Of a stretch of 64,000 bases of DNA, positions 28,473 to 38,310 are shown in pieces. This stretch comes from Cyanomargarita calcarea GSE-NOS-MK-12-04C (lineage in GTDB: Bacteria > Cyanobacteriota > Cyanobacteriia > Cyanobacteriales > Nostocaceae), in NCBI GenBank assembly GCA_019359595.1, contig JAHHGZ010000024.1, positions 62,001 to 126,000 on the forward strand, read 5' to 3'. A program made the position numbers and the translations under genes. A model generated the notes under the pieces. The model was not told the origin of the DNA. It saw only the letters and a list, made by a program, of their open reading frames with translations, and searched no databases. Position 1 is the first letter of the stretch. Every line of letters starts with the position of its first letter.

Positions 28473-28561
28473 TTATCCGCTTCCTTGTGGGGGTTTAATA
28501 CCCCGACCTCTACAGGGAACCCGTTTTGAGTTGGGGTCCTGTATCCACATATATAAACCTC

Positions 28562-28592
28562 CTTCTTCTTCCTTCTTCCTTCTTCCTTCTTC
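28562..28592. repeat. TTCTTCC heptamer repeat
   Basis: About four tandem copies of the 7-mer TTCTTCC upstream of the sucrose-phosphatase gene, the same unit as beside recA. Confidence 0.9.
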
Positions 28593-28648
28593 ATGGGTGC
28601 CAAAACAGCATAAACTTTTTCTTGGTAAAGTCCGGATGAGAGGTTGTT

Positions 28649-29398
28649 ATGGCGAAGTTTATGTTTGTCACCGATTTGGATAATACGCTTGTGGGTGATG
28701 ACCAAGCTTTGGTGCAACTCAATCAAATGTTGAGTCAACACCGCGAAGAACATGGCTCTAAGATAGTTTACGCTACTGGGCGATCGCTTGTTCTTTATCG
28801 GGAACTAGAAGAAGAAAAAAATCTTCTTGAACCCGACGCTCTTGTGGTTTCTGTGGGCACGGAAATTTATCTTGATGGTAATCATAGTGTTGATTCTAGT
28901 TGGTCAGCACAGATTGCGTCTGGATGGAACCGTGATACTGTAGTGACAATTGCTGCGAAGTTTTATGAATTGAAGCCGCAACCAGATACAGAACAACGTC
29001 CTTTTAAGGTAAGTTTTTTCCTAGAAGAACAGGTATCACAACCAGTTTTAGAAAAACTTGAGTCAGAGTTGCAAAAATATGGTTTAAATATAAAGTTAAT
29101 CTATAGTAGCGGAATTGACCTTGACATCGTACCCCGCCAAAGTGATAAAGGTCAGGCAATGCAGTTTCTTCGCCAAATCTGGAAATTTGCAGCAGAAGAA
29201 ACAGTTGTCTGTGGTGATTCGGGCAATGATATTGCTTTGTTCGCTGTGGGGAATGAGCGGGGAATTCTTGTCGGGAATGCCCGTCCGGAGTTACTCAAAT
29301 GGCACAGCGAAAATCCCGCTGACTGTAGATACCTAGCACAAAATTATTGTGCGGGTGGAATTCTAGAAGGTCTAAAATACTTTGGTTTCTTGGAATGA
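28649..29398 (+). CDS. spp: Sucrose-phosphate phosphatase (HAD family)
   Basis: This 249-residue protein matches cyanobacterial SPP: motif [14 protein letters not shown] with nucleophile and acid Asp residues, [23 protein letters not shown], and the C-terminal [11 protein letters not shown] and [12 protein letters not shown] motifs. It removes phosphate from sucrose-6-phosphate, the last step of sucrose synthesis, a compatible solute and intercellular carbon carrier in filamentous cyanobacteria. No sucrose-phosphate synthase domain is fused. Its stop codon overlaps the ruvA start (ATGA), so the two are translationally coupled. Confidence 0.95.
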   Translation: MAKFMFVTDLDNTLVGDDQALVQLNQMLSQHREEHGSKIVYATGRSLVLYRELEEEKNLLEPDALVVSVGTEIYLDGNHSVDSSWSAQIASGWNRDTVVTIAAKFYELKPQPDTEQRPFKVSFFLEEQVSQPVLEKLESELQKYGLNIKLIYSSGIDLDIVPRQSDKGQAMQFLRQIWKFAAEETVVCGDSGNDIALFAVGNERGILVGNARPELLKWHSENPADCRYLAQNYCAGGILEGLKYFGFLE

Positions 29399-30033
29399 TT
29401 AGTTATCTCAAAGGAATCGTTGCTGGTATTCAAAAAGGTGGCGCTAATCGCTACCTTTTGACTCTCGAAGTCAATGGTTTGGGTTACGATTTACAAATTC
29501 CTCAACGTCTGGGGCAACAGCTACCGGAGTCGGGGGGTATGGTTCAAATCTTTACTCATTACCAAGTTCGTGAGGAACAACCGTTGCTATACGGTTTTGC
29601 TACTCCTGGAGAACGGGATCTGTTTCGCCATTTGTTGAATGTTTCTGGTATTGGTGCTGCTTTAGCGATCGCTTTGTTGGATACTCTGGAATTACCCGAT
29701 CTAGTCCAAGCGATTATCACTGGCAACATCCAATTATTAATTCAAACCCCTGGTGTGGGCAAGAAGACGGCGGAACGGCTTTGTTTGGAATTAAAGACGA
29801 AATTAATCGAATGGCGAAAAACAGCAGGCTTCTTTGTTGCTACAGGAGGTCCAGAACCAGGTATTTTTGAAGAAGTACAGATGATGCTACTATCTTTGGG
29901 ATACACTGCTCACGAAGTCAGTCACGCTTTACACGTTGTCAGCGAAAACATTGGACTGCCCAAAGATGCTCGTGTTGAAGATTGGATTCGTCAGGCGATC
30001 GCTCATCTGAGCAGCGAACAAGTTGAACTTTAA
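29395..30033 (+). CDS. ruvA: Holliday junction branch migration protein RuvA
   Basis: From ATG 29395 this 212-residue protein starts with [13 protein letters not shown], the usual RuvA N-terminal OB-fold. It has tandem helix-hairpin-helix motifs ([17 protein letters not shown] and [20 protein letters not shown]) and a C-terminal RuvB-binding domain ([17 protein letters not shown]). RuvA binds Holliday junctions and loads the RuvB helicase, which is not in this window. The start codon overlaps the spp stop. Confidence 0.97.
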   Translation: MISYLKGIVAGIQKGGANRYLLTLEVNGLGYDLQIPQRLGQQLPESGGMVQIFTHYQVREEQPLLYGFATPGERDLFRHLLNVSGIGAALAIALLDTLELPDLVQAIITGNIQLLIQTPGVGKKTAERLCLELKTKLIEWRKTAGFFVATGGPEPGIFEEVQMMLLSLGYTAHEVSHALHVVSENIGLPKDARVEDWIRQAIAHLSSEQVEL

Positions 30034-30118
30034 TTGTTGTTTGTTGGTTGGTCGTTATTTGTTAGTTGTTATTTGTCACCATCGGGAGCAAACTCCGCTC
30101 CTCCACTCCTCCTAACTG

Positions 30119-31276
30119 ATGATGAATCCCTATGCTTGGCTAGAAGAATCTCTGGAAACTATTCACCGCGCTGATTGGTATCGTTCGGTACAAACTATCC
30201 ACGGTCGGCCCGATGCCACGGTGGTTTTAGAAGGACGCGAGGTGATTAATTTTGCCAGTAATGATTATTTAGGATTGGCAGGGGATAAAAGGTTAATTCA
30301 GGCTGCAACTACTGCTATTCAAGAATTTGGTACGGGTAGTACTGGTTCTCGGTTACTCAGCGGACACAGGGAATTGCATAGGGAGTTGGAGAAAGCCATA
30401 ACATCTCTGAAACAAACAGAGGATGCGCTGGTATTTAGTTCCGGGTATCTAGCAAATTTAGGTACAATTACCGCTTTGGTTGGGAAGCGCGATTTAGTAT
30501 TATCTGACCAGTACAATCATTCAAGTCTGAAAAATGGGGCGATTCTTAGCAGGGCAACGGTAATCGAATATCCTCACTGTGATGTTGCTGCTTTAAAAAC
30601 ACTATTGAGTCAACGACAAAATTACCGTCGCTGTTTGATTATTACCGATAGCGTCTTTAGCATGGATGGTGATTTATGTCCACTACCAGAATTATTGGAT
30701 ATAGCTGAAGAATTTAACTGTATGCTGTTGGTTGATGAAGCTCATGGTACTGGTGTACTGGGAAAAACTGGTGCTGGGTGCGTCGAATATTTCGGCTGTA
30801 TGTCCCGGCAGCTAATCAAAATTGGAACTTTGAGTAAAGCCTTGGGTAGTTTGGGTGGGTATGTGGCGGGAAGTGCCACTTTGATTGACTTTTTAAAGAA
30901 TCGTGCCCCCAGTTGGATTTATACGACTGCACTTTCTTGTGGGGATACAGCAGCAGCGATCGCAGCAATTGAGATCGTAAAGCAAGAACCGCAACGCCGT
31001 ACTCAATTGTGGCGAAATGTCAATTATTTAAAAGATTTAGTGGAAAGGCATTTACCTAATTTGAAATTATTGCCTTCAGAGTCACCGATAATATGTATTC
31101 AATTGTCCAGTGCAGCAGAGGCGATCGCTGTTGGAAAGCATTTGAAAGCATCAGGTATTTTTGCCCCCGCAATTCGTCCACCAACTGTTCCGACGAGTCG
31201 GATACGCATATCTGCAATGGCGACTCATGAACTGATGCATATTGAGAAATTGGTGGAAGCATTAAGCAATATTTAA
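30119..31276 (+). CDS. bioF: 8-amino-7-oxononanoate synthase
   Basis: This 385-residue PLP enzyme of the alpha-oxoamine synthase family has [72 protein letters not shown] and the Schiff-base Lys in [16 protein letters not shown]. It condenses pimeloyl thioester with alanine in biotin synthesis; the sequence does not fully exclude a 2-amino-3-ketobutyrate CoA ligase role. Two adjacent ATG codons (30119, 30122) are possible starts. No other bio genes are nearby. Confidence 0.95.
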   Translation: MMNPYAWLEESLETIHRADWYRSVQTIHGRPDATVVLEGREVINFASNDYLGLAGDKRLIQAATTAIQEFGTGSTGSRLLSGHRELHRELEKAITSLKQTEDALVFSSGYLANLGTITALVGKRDLVLSDQYNHSSLKNGAILSRATVIEYPHCDVAALKTLLSQRQNYRRCLIITDSVFSMDGDLCPLPELLDIAEEFNCMLLVDEAHGTGVLGKTGAGCVEYFGCMSRQLIKIGTLSKALGSLGGYVAGSATLIDFLKNRAPSWIYTTALSCGDTAAAIAAIEIVKQEPQRRTQLWRNVNYLKDLVERHLPNLKLLPSESPIICIQLSSAAEAIAVGKHLKASGIFAPAIRPPTVPTSRIRISAMATHELMHIEKLVEALSNI

Positions 31277-31549
31277 TCATATCAAGTTCGGTAAATTACT
31301 TATAATTTGCCAAGATTATCCCCTTCCTTTTTAGCGTAAACGGAGGTAGGCTTGGTGTGACTACACATATTACAACTAATCATCCGAGTTTGACATAACT
31401 TATCCTCATATACGTAATATCACTCAGGTCAATATTGGATTTTATATGCAATATTAAGCACAGCGAAATAAAGCAATTGACTAATACTTTAGTGACAGTG
31501 AATTATAAATATTCTTTATTTAATCTTATTTCTTGGAGACAGCATTTAT

Positions 31550-32155
31550 ATGAATCAAATATTTGGGTATTACGTTGATAAACCTCTAAGTCAAGATGAG
31601 TTAACTCTAAAGTTTTCACCTTCTTCAATTCCAATCAAAGAACGTTGGCGGAATAATGGGTTATCCGCTGATTTTATGGCTGATTATTTAACAACATTTG
31701 TGCCCAAAAATGAGAACGACGCTATAACTATCGAGCGGCAAGCAGAAATTAAAAGTGCAGCTAGTTACATTGCCAATGAGTTATTAGAAAATTCCATGAA
31801 GTACTGTGACTATAGTATTAAATACCCTATCACTATTCAACTACAATTGGATACAGATCAAATCAGATTCTTTGTGACTAATAGTGTCAATAAATCAGAA
31901 TTATCCAAGTTTGAGGCTTTTATTAAAGATGTTATGGAATCAGATCCAGACGAATTATATTTTCGTCAGTTAGAAAAAAGTGCAGAAGACGAAAACAGCA
32001 CAAGTTCTGGTTTGGGATTATTGAGCATGGTCAATGATTATTCTGCCATGCTGGGGTGGAAGTTTCATTCTATCGAAGAAAAAAAAGAAGCGATACCATC
32101 TTTGATGGTTGCCAAGGGCATCGCCGTCACCACTATGGTACAACTTACTTTTTAG
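31550..32155 (+). CDS. Slr1658-type anti-sigma-like ATP-binding regulator
   Basis: This 201-residue soluble protein resembles the GHKL ATPase fold of anti-sigma kinases: an N-box-like ASYIANELLENSMKYC near residue 84 and a G-box-like TSSGLGLLSMVNDYSAMLGW near residue 154. I recognise the Slr1658 superfamily, whose members sit beside Slr1659-like STAS proteins. Here the STAS-like gene follows 33 bp later and a SpoIIE-type phosphatase comes next, the three parts of a partner-switching system. It starts at ATG behind TTGGAGA. Its target (sigma factor or enzyme) is unknown. Confidence 0.88.
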   Translation: MNQIFGYYVDKPLSQDELTLKFSPSSIPIKERWRNNGLSADFMADYLTTFVPKNENDAITIERQAEIKSAASYIANELLENSMKYCDYSIKYPITIQLQLDTDQIRFFVTNSVNKSELSKFEAFIKDVMESDPDELYFRQLEKSAEDENSTSSGLGLLSMVNDYSAMLGWKFHSIEEKKEAIPSLMVAKGIAVTTMVQLTF

Positions 32156-32188
32156 GTTAAGCAAATAAAAACATCAAAAGGAAACATT

Positions 32189-32536
32189 TTGACTATGGAA
32201 CTTCTGGGTAATAACTATAAGGTTTTGTACGATAAAGGTTCAGAAACTGTAACTTTTAATGGTTCTCTTCGTTTGAATGGCACGGAAGAATATGCTCCAA
32301 TTTTGCAGTTACTTCGTGATGTAATAGAAGGCAACCCATCCAGAATAACTTTAAATTTTATGCATTTAAATACACTAAATAGTTCAGGTATTTCTATGCT
32401 ATCTAAGTTTATTATTGAAATGCGTAAAAAAACAATTCACCTGATGATACTTGGTTCTAATAATATACCTTGGCAAGGTCAAGCATTGAAAAATTTACAG
32501 CGCTTGATGCCTGCACTGCATTTACAAATTCTCTAA
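32189..32536 (+). CDS. Slr1659-type STAS-like antagonist
   Basis: This protein of about 115 residues has a STAS-like pattern. ITLNFMHLNTLNSSGISML (residues 52-70) matches the region where anti-sigma antagonists carry the phosphorylated Ser, and the paired Ser in NSSGI are the best candidates. The TTG at 32189 has better spacing from AAAAGG than the ATG at 32195, so the start is open. It would be phosphorylated by the upstream kinase-like protein and dephosphorylated by the downstream phosphatase, by analogy with RsbV/RsbW/RsbU. Confidence 0.88.
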   Translation: MTMELLGNNYKVLYDKGSETVTFNGSLRLNGTEEYAPILQLLRDVIEGNPSRITLNFMHLNTLNSSGISMLSKFIIEMRKKTIHLMILGSNNIPWQGQALKNLQRLMPALHLQIL

Positions 32537-32570
32537 ATTATTTAATTAGAGGAAATTACTTGATTTTTCA

Positions 32571-32601
32571 GATCCCCGACTTCTTTAAGAAGTCGAGGAT
32601 C
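32571..32601. repeat. Palindromic dispersed repeat
   Basis: GATCCCCGACTTCTT followed by AAGAAGTCGAGGATC, a hairpin of the same family as 7229-7258. It sits between the STAS-like and SpoIIE genes and may act as a partial terminator. Confidence 0.75.
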
Positions 32602-32703
32602 TCGTAGCCTATCAAAATAATAAAATCTAATATTATTACAGAAAACCATCAACTTTGATGTAACAGACTACTAAATATATCAGGAATATAGAGCATTTAA
32701 CCT

Positions 32704-34278
32704 ATGAAAATATCTTTAGTAAATTTACCAAAATTAATTGCTTCTAATCTAATGATGGTGATTACAATCGCAGTAGTTATCAGCATGATGTTAGTTACAT
32801 CAGTAGGTTTGAATGTGTGGAAAATGTCTAATAGTTTTGGAAGTGTCGTGGCCACAGAATTCCAACTTCAAAGATTGAGTAGCGAGATTATTTATCTTGA
32901 TGAAGTTCTTACTATGTCTGCGAGGATGGCTGCAAGCACAGGTGATTTACAGTGGGAACAACGCTATAATAAATTTGAGCCAGAGCTAGATAATGCCATT
33001 AAAAAAGTCATCAAACTTGCTCCGGAAGCATTTGCAGGCAATACCTCTGAAACTGATGTAGCTAATACTAAGTTAGTAGAAATGGAGAAAAAATCATTTG
33101 ATTTAGCACGTCAAGGTAAATTAAAAGAAAGTTTGGAACTATTATTTAGTCAAGAATACAACCTACAAAAGAAAATTTATGCTGATGGCATAGGCAAAAC
33201 AACTACAGCAATATCAACAAGGGTTGAATCTAATCTTGGTGATTACCGATTGAGTTTATTTTGGTCAAGTTTGTTTAGCATTATTAGTGTCCCGGTTTTA
33301 ATCGCTGCTTGGGTGGCAGTTTTAACTTTGGTTCGATGGTATATTGGACAAAGAAAACAAGCGGAAATGGCTTTACAATATACGAAAAACCAGCTTGAAC
33401 AAGTCAATGGAACTTTAGAAATTAAAGTTGTAGAACGCACTGTGGAATTAGAAAGTGCAAGTAAGGAAAACTTTGCACTTAATGAACGTCTAAATCAAGA
33501 TAATCTCCGGATGAAAACAGAGTTGGATTTGACACGACAAGTTCAACAAAGAATTTTACCTTCATCGGATGAACTCGCTGAAATTTCTGGTTTGGAAATT
33601 GCTGGTTTTATGCAGTCTGCCAGTGAGGTGGGTGGTGACTATTACGATATTCTGCATCATGATGGACGGGTGAAAATTGGGATTGGTGATGTCACAGGTC
33701 ATGGTTTGGAAAGCGGTATGTTAATGATGATGGTACAAACTGCTGTACGTACTCTGCTAGAAAGTGACCAAATGGATCCCATCAGATTCTTAGATATCCT
33801 TAACCGCACAATCTACCACAACATTCAGCGGATGAATTCTGATAAAACCATGACGCTGTGCTTGTTGGATTATCAAGATGGCAAAGTGCGCATTTCTGGT
33901 CAACATGAAGAAATGCTGGTAATCCGTCGAGGAGGTTTAGTACAGCGTGTTAGTACTACTGATTTAGGTTTTCCCATTGGTTTAGAAAAAGATATTAGTG
34001 AATTTGTCGGCTACGCAGATATACAGTTGTTACCAGGGGATGTGATAGTACTTTACACTGATGGTATCACTGAGGCAGAAGATATAAATGAAGTGCAGTA
34101 TGGTCTAAAAAGATTAACTCAGGTGGTGAAGGAGAACTGGCAAAACTCTGTACAAGAAATCAAGCAAGCTGTAATTGACGATTTACAAAGCTATATCGGG
34201 GAGCGAAAGCTTTTAGATGATATCACTTTGGTGGTATTAAAGCAGAAACAGATGAATGCGGTAGCTATAGTGAATTAA
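32704..34278 (+). CDS. Membrane PP2C phosphatase (SpoIIE/RsbU type)
   Basis: This 524-residue protein has an N-terminal helix (residues 15-40), about 140 extracytoplasmic residues with helical four-bundle character, a second helix (about 180-205), a coiled coil (about 215-270) and a C-terminal SpoIIE phosphatase domain. Metal-site motifs are present: SEVGGDYYDI, IGIGDVTGHGLESGMLM, LYTDGITEAED and LDDITLVVLK. It should dephosphorylate the STAS-like protein encoded upstream in response to an external or membrane signal. About 165 bp and a palindrome separate it from that gene. Confidence 0.94.
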   Translation: MKISLVNLPKLIASNLMMVITIAVVISMMLVTSVGLNVWKMSNSFGSVVATEFQLQRLSSEIIYLDEVLTMSARMAASTGDLQWEQRYNKFEPELDNAIKKVIKLAPEAFAGNTSETDVANTKLVEMEKKSFDLARQGKLKESLELLFSQEYNLQKKIYADGIGKTTTAISTRVESNLGDYRLSLFWSSLFSIISVPVLIAAWVAVLTLVRWYIGQRKQAEMALQYTKNQLEQVNGTLEIKVVERTVELESASKENFALNERLNQDNLRMKTELDLTRQVQQRILPSSDELAEISGLEIAGFMQSASEVGGDYYDILHHDGRVKIGIGDVTGHGLESGMLMMMVQTAVRTLLESDQMDPIRFLDILNRTIYHNIQRMNSDKTMTLCLLDYQDGKVRISGQHEEMLVIRRGGLVQRVSTTDLGFPIGLEKDISEFVGYADIQLLPGDVIVLYTDGITEAEDINEVQYGLKRLTQVVKENWQNSVQEIKQAVIDDLQSYIGERKLLDDITLVVLKQKQMNAVAIVN

Positions 34279-34444
34279 TTTCGGACAGGACTATTATATC
34301 ATGTCCGCCTAATTAGTTGTAAATCCGGAAGAACCCCACCCCTTTATCCCCTCCCCGTTTACCTACGGTGTACACACAAGTCCTAAAATTGTTACTCTCC
34401 AAGGCTTATTCTTTTCTTTCTTCGGTTGAGTGACTTATATACTT

Positions 34445-34996
34445 TTAAGTAGTAATAATCGAATCTACTGATATAGCGACATCTGGAAACGCTAGCAAAT
34501 AAAGAGTTCCTCCAGACAGCGTGGACTTTGAAGCATACTCCCCCTGCATGGGTTCTCGAAATACTACAAGCTGTCTGCGCTTGAGATTAACTACCCAATA
34601 CTCAGCAATTCCAGCTTCGGCATAAACTTTAGTTTTTGTTTCCAAGTCTTTTTCTAAGCTGGAATTAGAATATTCAATCAGCCAGAAAATATTTTCTGGG
34701 TAGGGGTGATGTTCCAAGTATTCTCGTCCCAACTCTTGCACAATAGCAATATCCGGCTCTGGTTCCGAGTCGTTAGGAAGAGTAATTGGCTTTGCAGAAC
34801 GAACCATTGCACGCTCGCCCAGTAATCGAATCAGATACACCCCTGCTACACTACTAAAGTAGGCGTGAGGTTCGCCTTCTGGTGACATCTCAATAATTTC
34901 TCCCTTTAGTAGTTCCACACGTCGATTATTTAAAAGGCCCACCGCAATCATGTGGTGGTAATCATCTATCGTCCATTTTGCTATAGCTAGAGTCAT
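34445..34996 (-). CDS. Uma2 family (DUF820) putative endonuclease
   Basis: This 183-residue protein carries the Uma2 pattern: an N-terminal HHMIAVGLLNNRRVELLKGEI, the metal-binding Asp in SEPEPDIAIV, and IFWLIEYSNSSLEKDLETKT followed by YAEAGIAEYWVVNLKRRQ. The family has a PD-(D/E)XK-like fold and is greatly expanded in filamentous cyanobacteria. Its role is not established. It is a single gene on the minus strand. Confidence 0.92.
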   Translation of the reverse strand: MTLAIAKWTIDDYHHMIAVGLLNNRRVELLKGEIIEMSPEGEPHAYFSSVAGVYLIRLLGERAMVRSAKPITLPNDSEPEPDIAIVQELGREYLEHHPYPENIFWLIEYSNSSLEKDLETKTKVYAEAGIAEYWVVNLKRRQLVVFREPMQGEYASKSTLSGGTLYLLAFPDVAISVDSIITT

Positions 34997-35109
34997 TGTG
35001 AGTCGCTCTCTATCGCTTTTCTCATTTTAGATCGTAATATCACGCCCGCGTATTCATATTTTTTTTGCACTTATACGTAGAAATGACTATTTGTGTATTA
35101 TTGAGCATT

Positions 35110-35372
<263 letters not shown>

Positions 35373-35563
35373 TCAAAGAATAACGACATCAATAATACTC
35401 CTCGATCGGATCGTGTCATAGGCAGTCGCTTAATATCATACTAAGGACGTCTAAGCCGATCGCTCAAATTATCTATTTTCAGGAATCAAAATTTACTCTA
35501 ATGTATCTATAAAGTTGAAAGGACTAAGTATTTTCACTTCACAGACCAAAACGCAGGCTAATT

Positions 35564-37555
35564 ATGGGACAGAATATAACAGATGCAAACATATTCTTAG
35601 TTTGCGGACTCGGCAATCTGGGACAACATTGCGTATCTGTCCTCAAAGAGTTTGGAGTAAAGGTAAATGCTATTGAAGCCAACCATATAAAAAAATGGCA
35701 AGTTCCAGACTTACCCGATTTAGTAGATAATTTAGTGATTGGTGACTGTCGCCAACCGAAGATATTAGAACAGGCGGGGATTCGGCAATGTCGAGCAATT
35801 CTGATTGTCACCAGCGATGAGGGAGTTAACATTGCCGCTGCATTTGCCGCCCGATCGCTTAATTCCAATGCTCGCCTAATTATTCGTTCGGCGCAAGAGA
35901 ATCTCAATGAGTTGCTGAGGGAAAACCTGGGTAATTTTGCCGCATTTGAAGCCACACGACTGCCAGCCAAAACTTTTGCGCTGTTTGCATATAGTAGTGA
36001 AACCAGGGGATTTTTCAATCTGGAGAACCGATTGATGCGAGTGGTGAAAGTCAAAATAGACGCTTCCCATCATTGGTGCGATCGCCGCCAAATTTGCGAA
36101 ATCAATAATAGCAATCGGCGAGTCATAACCCATGTTAGAACCAGAAAACCCTTGCCTAGAAGATTCTACCACTGGGAACCGGATGCTCAAATTCAGGAAG
36201 GAGACACCATTACCTATATAGAAGCCACTGAGAAACCAGTCCTTCACCCACCACGAACTAAAAGCAGTCCTTGGCTATTTTTGCGGGCGATCGCTACTGG
36301 CATGAGGTGGCAAAATCTCCGCTCTTTGGTGACTCAATTCTGGGAGGAAAGCAGCCAAACCCAGCGCGTGGCGGCAGTTTGTGGCATGGTGATGGTGAGC
36401 CTGTTTTTGTGTGGAACCCTGTTGTACAAACTACAATATCCCAAATTCACCTGGCAGGATGCCCTCAACGTTTCCTTGGTTCTGAGCATTGGCGGCTTCG
36501 ACAATTTGTTTGGACAGTTCCAGGTGTCATCGTCCTTGTCCATTCCTTGGTGGCTGCATCTGTTCAGCATTAGTATCACTGTCGCAGGTACGGTGTTTAT
36601 CGGCATTCTTTATGCGATGATGACTGAAAGAGTTTTAGCTGCGAGATTCCAATTTTCCAAGCGTCGTTTGCCTGTGCCGAAAGCAGACCATGTGGTGCTG
36701 ATTGGCTTGGGGAGAGTTGGTCAGCAAATAGCGAAGCTGCTACAAGAATTAAAGCAACCTTTAGTAGGTATTCATCCCACCGAACTGGAACCCGGTGTGT
36801 TACCACAGATACCCCTAATTCACGGCAATATCAAAAATGCCCTTTGCAAAGTTAATATTGCTACTGCCAAAAGCGTAATTGTGGTGACTGATGATGAGGT
36901 AGCAAATTTAGAAATAGGGCTTTTGGCTCACGCTGCTAACCCGACAGCTAACCTGGCAATTCGCACTTTTGACCCCCGCTTTAGTGAAAATATCGCCCGA
37001 CTGCTGCCCTATGCCAGGGTTTTGGGAGCTTATATGCTATCAGCACAAGCATTTGCAGCAGCGGCCTTTGGAGAGAATATCCATAGTTTGTTTCGTCTCA
37101 ACAATCAAACCACTCTGGTGGCTGAATATCAAATTGTAGCAGGGGATTCCCTCTACGGAAAGTTGCTGGCTGAAGTTGCCTATGGTTATGGAGTAGTACC
37201 AATTTCCTACTTCATGGCTACCGAGAAAACCCTTAAATTTATGCCTTCCGATGATACAAAGCTGAATGAGGGCGATCGCCTGGTGGTTTTAGCAACAATT
37301 GAAGGATTGCAACGAGTAGAGCGCTCAATGGTTGCCGAGCCTCAATGGCTGGTGCGAGTAGAAAGAGCTTTATCAGAAGAAGCGGTATTTGAAGGTGCAA
37401 GGGTAATTTCTCGGGTTACGGGCTGTGAAATGGTAATAGCCAGAACGATAATGAAGCAACTGCCGAGTACCCTCAACCCTCTCTACAAACACCAAGCATA
37501 CCGTTTGGTAAGTCAATTGAGTAAATCCCAAGTTGTGGCTCGTATAACTAATTGA
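35564..37555 (+). CDS. Double RCK/TrkA-N NAD-binding protein with membrane helices (ion-channel-like)
   Basis: This 663-residue protein has an N-terminal TrkA-N Rossmann domain (IFLVCGLGNLGQHCVSVLKEFG) and membrane helices near residues 270-295 and 330-360. A second TrkA-N domain follows (VVLIGLGRVGQQIAKLLQEL, about residue 377), with a TrkA-C-like end (GDSLYGKLLAEV, LNEGDRLVVLA). This resembles potassium-channel-related RCK proteins of cyanobacteria and, loosely, the CASTOR/POLLUX layout. No TVGYG-type selectivity filter is visible; LSIGGFDNLFGQF lies where a pore loop could be. It probably senses NAD(H) or nucleotides and gates or regulates an ion path. Confidence 0.9.
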   Translation: MGQNITDANIFLVCGLGNLGQHCVSVLKEFGVKVNAIEANHIKKWQVPDLPDLVDNLVIGDCRQPKILEQAGIRQCRAILIVTSDEGVNIAAAFAARSLNSNARLIIRSAQENLNELLRENLGNFAAFEATRLPAKTFALFAYSSETRGFFNLENRLMRVVKVKIDASHHWCDRRQICEINNSNRRVITHVRTRKPLPRRFYHWEPDAQIQEGDTITYIEATEKPVLHPPRTKSSPWLFLRAIATGMRWQNLRSLVTQFWEESSQTQRVAAVCGMVMVSLFLCGTLLYKLQYPKFTWQDALNVSLVLSIGGFDNLFGQFQVSSSLSIPWWLHLFSISITVAGTVFIGILYAMMTERVLAARFQFSKRRLPVPKADHVVLIGLGRVGQQIAKLLQELKQPLVGIHPTELEPGVLPQIPLIHGNIKNALCKVNIATAKSVIVVTDDEVANLEIGLLAHAANPTANLAIRTFDPRFSENIARLLPYARVLGAYMLSAQAFAAAAFGENIHSLFRLNNQTTLVAEYQIVAGDSLYGKLLAEVAYGYGVVPISYFMATEKTLKFMPSDDTKLNEGDRLVVLATIEGLQRVERSMVAEPQWLVRVERALSEEAVFEGARVISRVTGCEMVIARTIMKQLPSTLNPLYKHQAYRLVSQLSKSQVVARITN

Positions 37556-37886
37556 TAAAAGCTACAAACGCAGACTTGCATTCCTTCGCAGTAAAATTTT
37601 TAGCTCTATATGCATCCTTATGATGTTAAAGGGGAGAAGCTGCAAACCTACCGCGATACATCCGGTGTCGAAGCTAGTGAATACGCAAACGTGCATAACT
37701 AACAAGATGTCACCGCACAGAATTAGGCACAGTTCAATAACACAGCAATGGCAACTACCGCAAGGTTCAAAATCTTTCTAGTAACGTTAATATTGACACC
37801 ATCCGGAAATATGATGACGATCGGCAGAGGCAGAAACTACAGCGAGAAATATCTGGCGTTTTGGCGGATTTGGTATGATGAAGTTA
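37556..37886. other. Intergenic with a possible coding remnant
   Basis: A plus-strand frame at 37744-37878 reads NIDTIRKYDDDRQRQKLQRE and ends at a stop after about 44 residues; it has no start codon and looks like the tail of a lost gene. The rest of the gap shows nothing. Confidence 0.35.
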
Positions 37887-38297
37887 TTAAGTTGAGGGTT
37901 GGTTGCTATTTTTTTCGGACCGAGGATTATTCTTCTGTGCCGTTTCCAGCCATTTTTTACCCATCTCAATGGGAATGCCTAGTGGTGGACAAAGTATTTT
38001 TACTAGTTCTATCCCACCTACTAAAATCATATCTCTAATGCGGGAATTTGTTTTGACTTCTTCGTTAAATTTATTGACTAGTATTTGCTTTTCGTATTCA
38101 GTGGTAGTTGGATTGCTTTGGGCAAGTTGATTCAATAAATCTTGAATTTCTTTTGCTGCATCGGCAAGACTTTGTTCTTGTGCGTAGTTGTTTTGAATTC
38201 CAATTGAGTCACCTTGTACTGTAATGTCTCCTGCATTGGCTGTACCAACAGGCGCATGGAAATTAAAAGTATTTTGGTTTTTTGGAGTTTCTGACAT
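37887..38297 (-). CDS. Small partner protein of the NACHT NTPase
   Basis: From ATG 38297 (MSETPKNQ) this 136-residue protein has an N-terminal Asn/Gly-rich stretch (residues 8-36) ending in GDSIGIQNN, a helical middle with SLADAAKEIQDLLNQL and a C-terminal segment RIRDMILVGGIELVKILCPP that is hydrophobic. The N-terminal stretch matches the last 32 residues of the NACHT protein encoded 13 bp upstream (shared NT[YF]N, AN, D, G and IGIQNN). The helical part belongs to a recurrent cyanobacterial family found near NTPase and pentapeptide genes. It is probably a partner or effector of the NACHT protein; the mechanism is unknown. Confidence 0.85.
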   Translation of the reverse strand: MSETPKNQNTFNFHAPVGTANAGDITVQGDSIGIQNNYAQEQSLADAAKEIQDLLNQLAQSNPTTTEYEKQILVNKFNEEVKTNSRIRDMILVGGIELVKILCPPLGIPIEMGKKWLETAQKNNPRSEKNSNQPST

Positions 38298-38310
38298 GAT
38301 TTGATTGCTT

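Noticed and set aside
37748-38038. Plus-strand 96-codon frame
   Set aside because: It runs antisense over the NACHT partner gene; another frame in its first part gives the more protein-like remnant.
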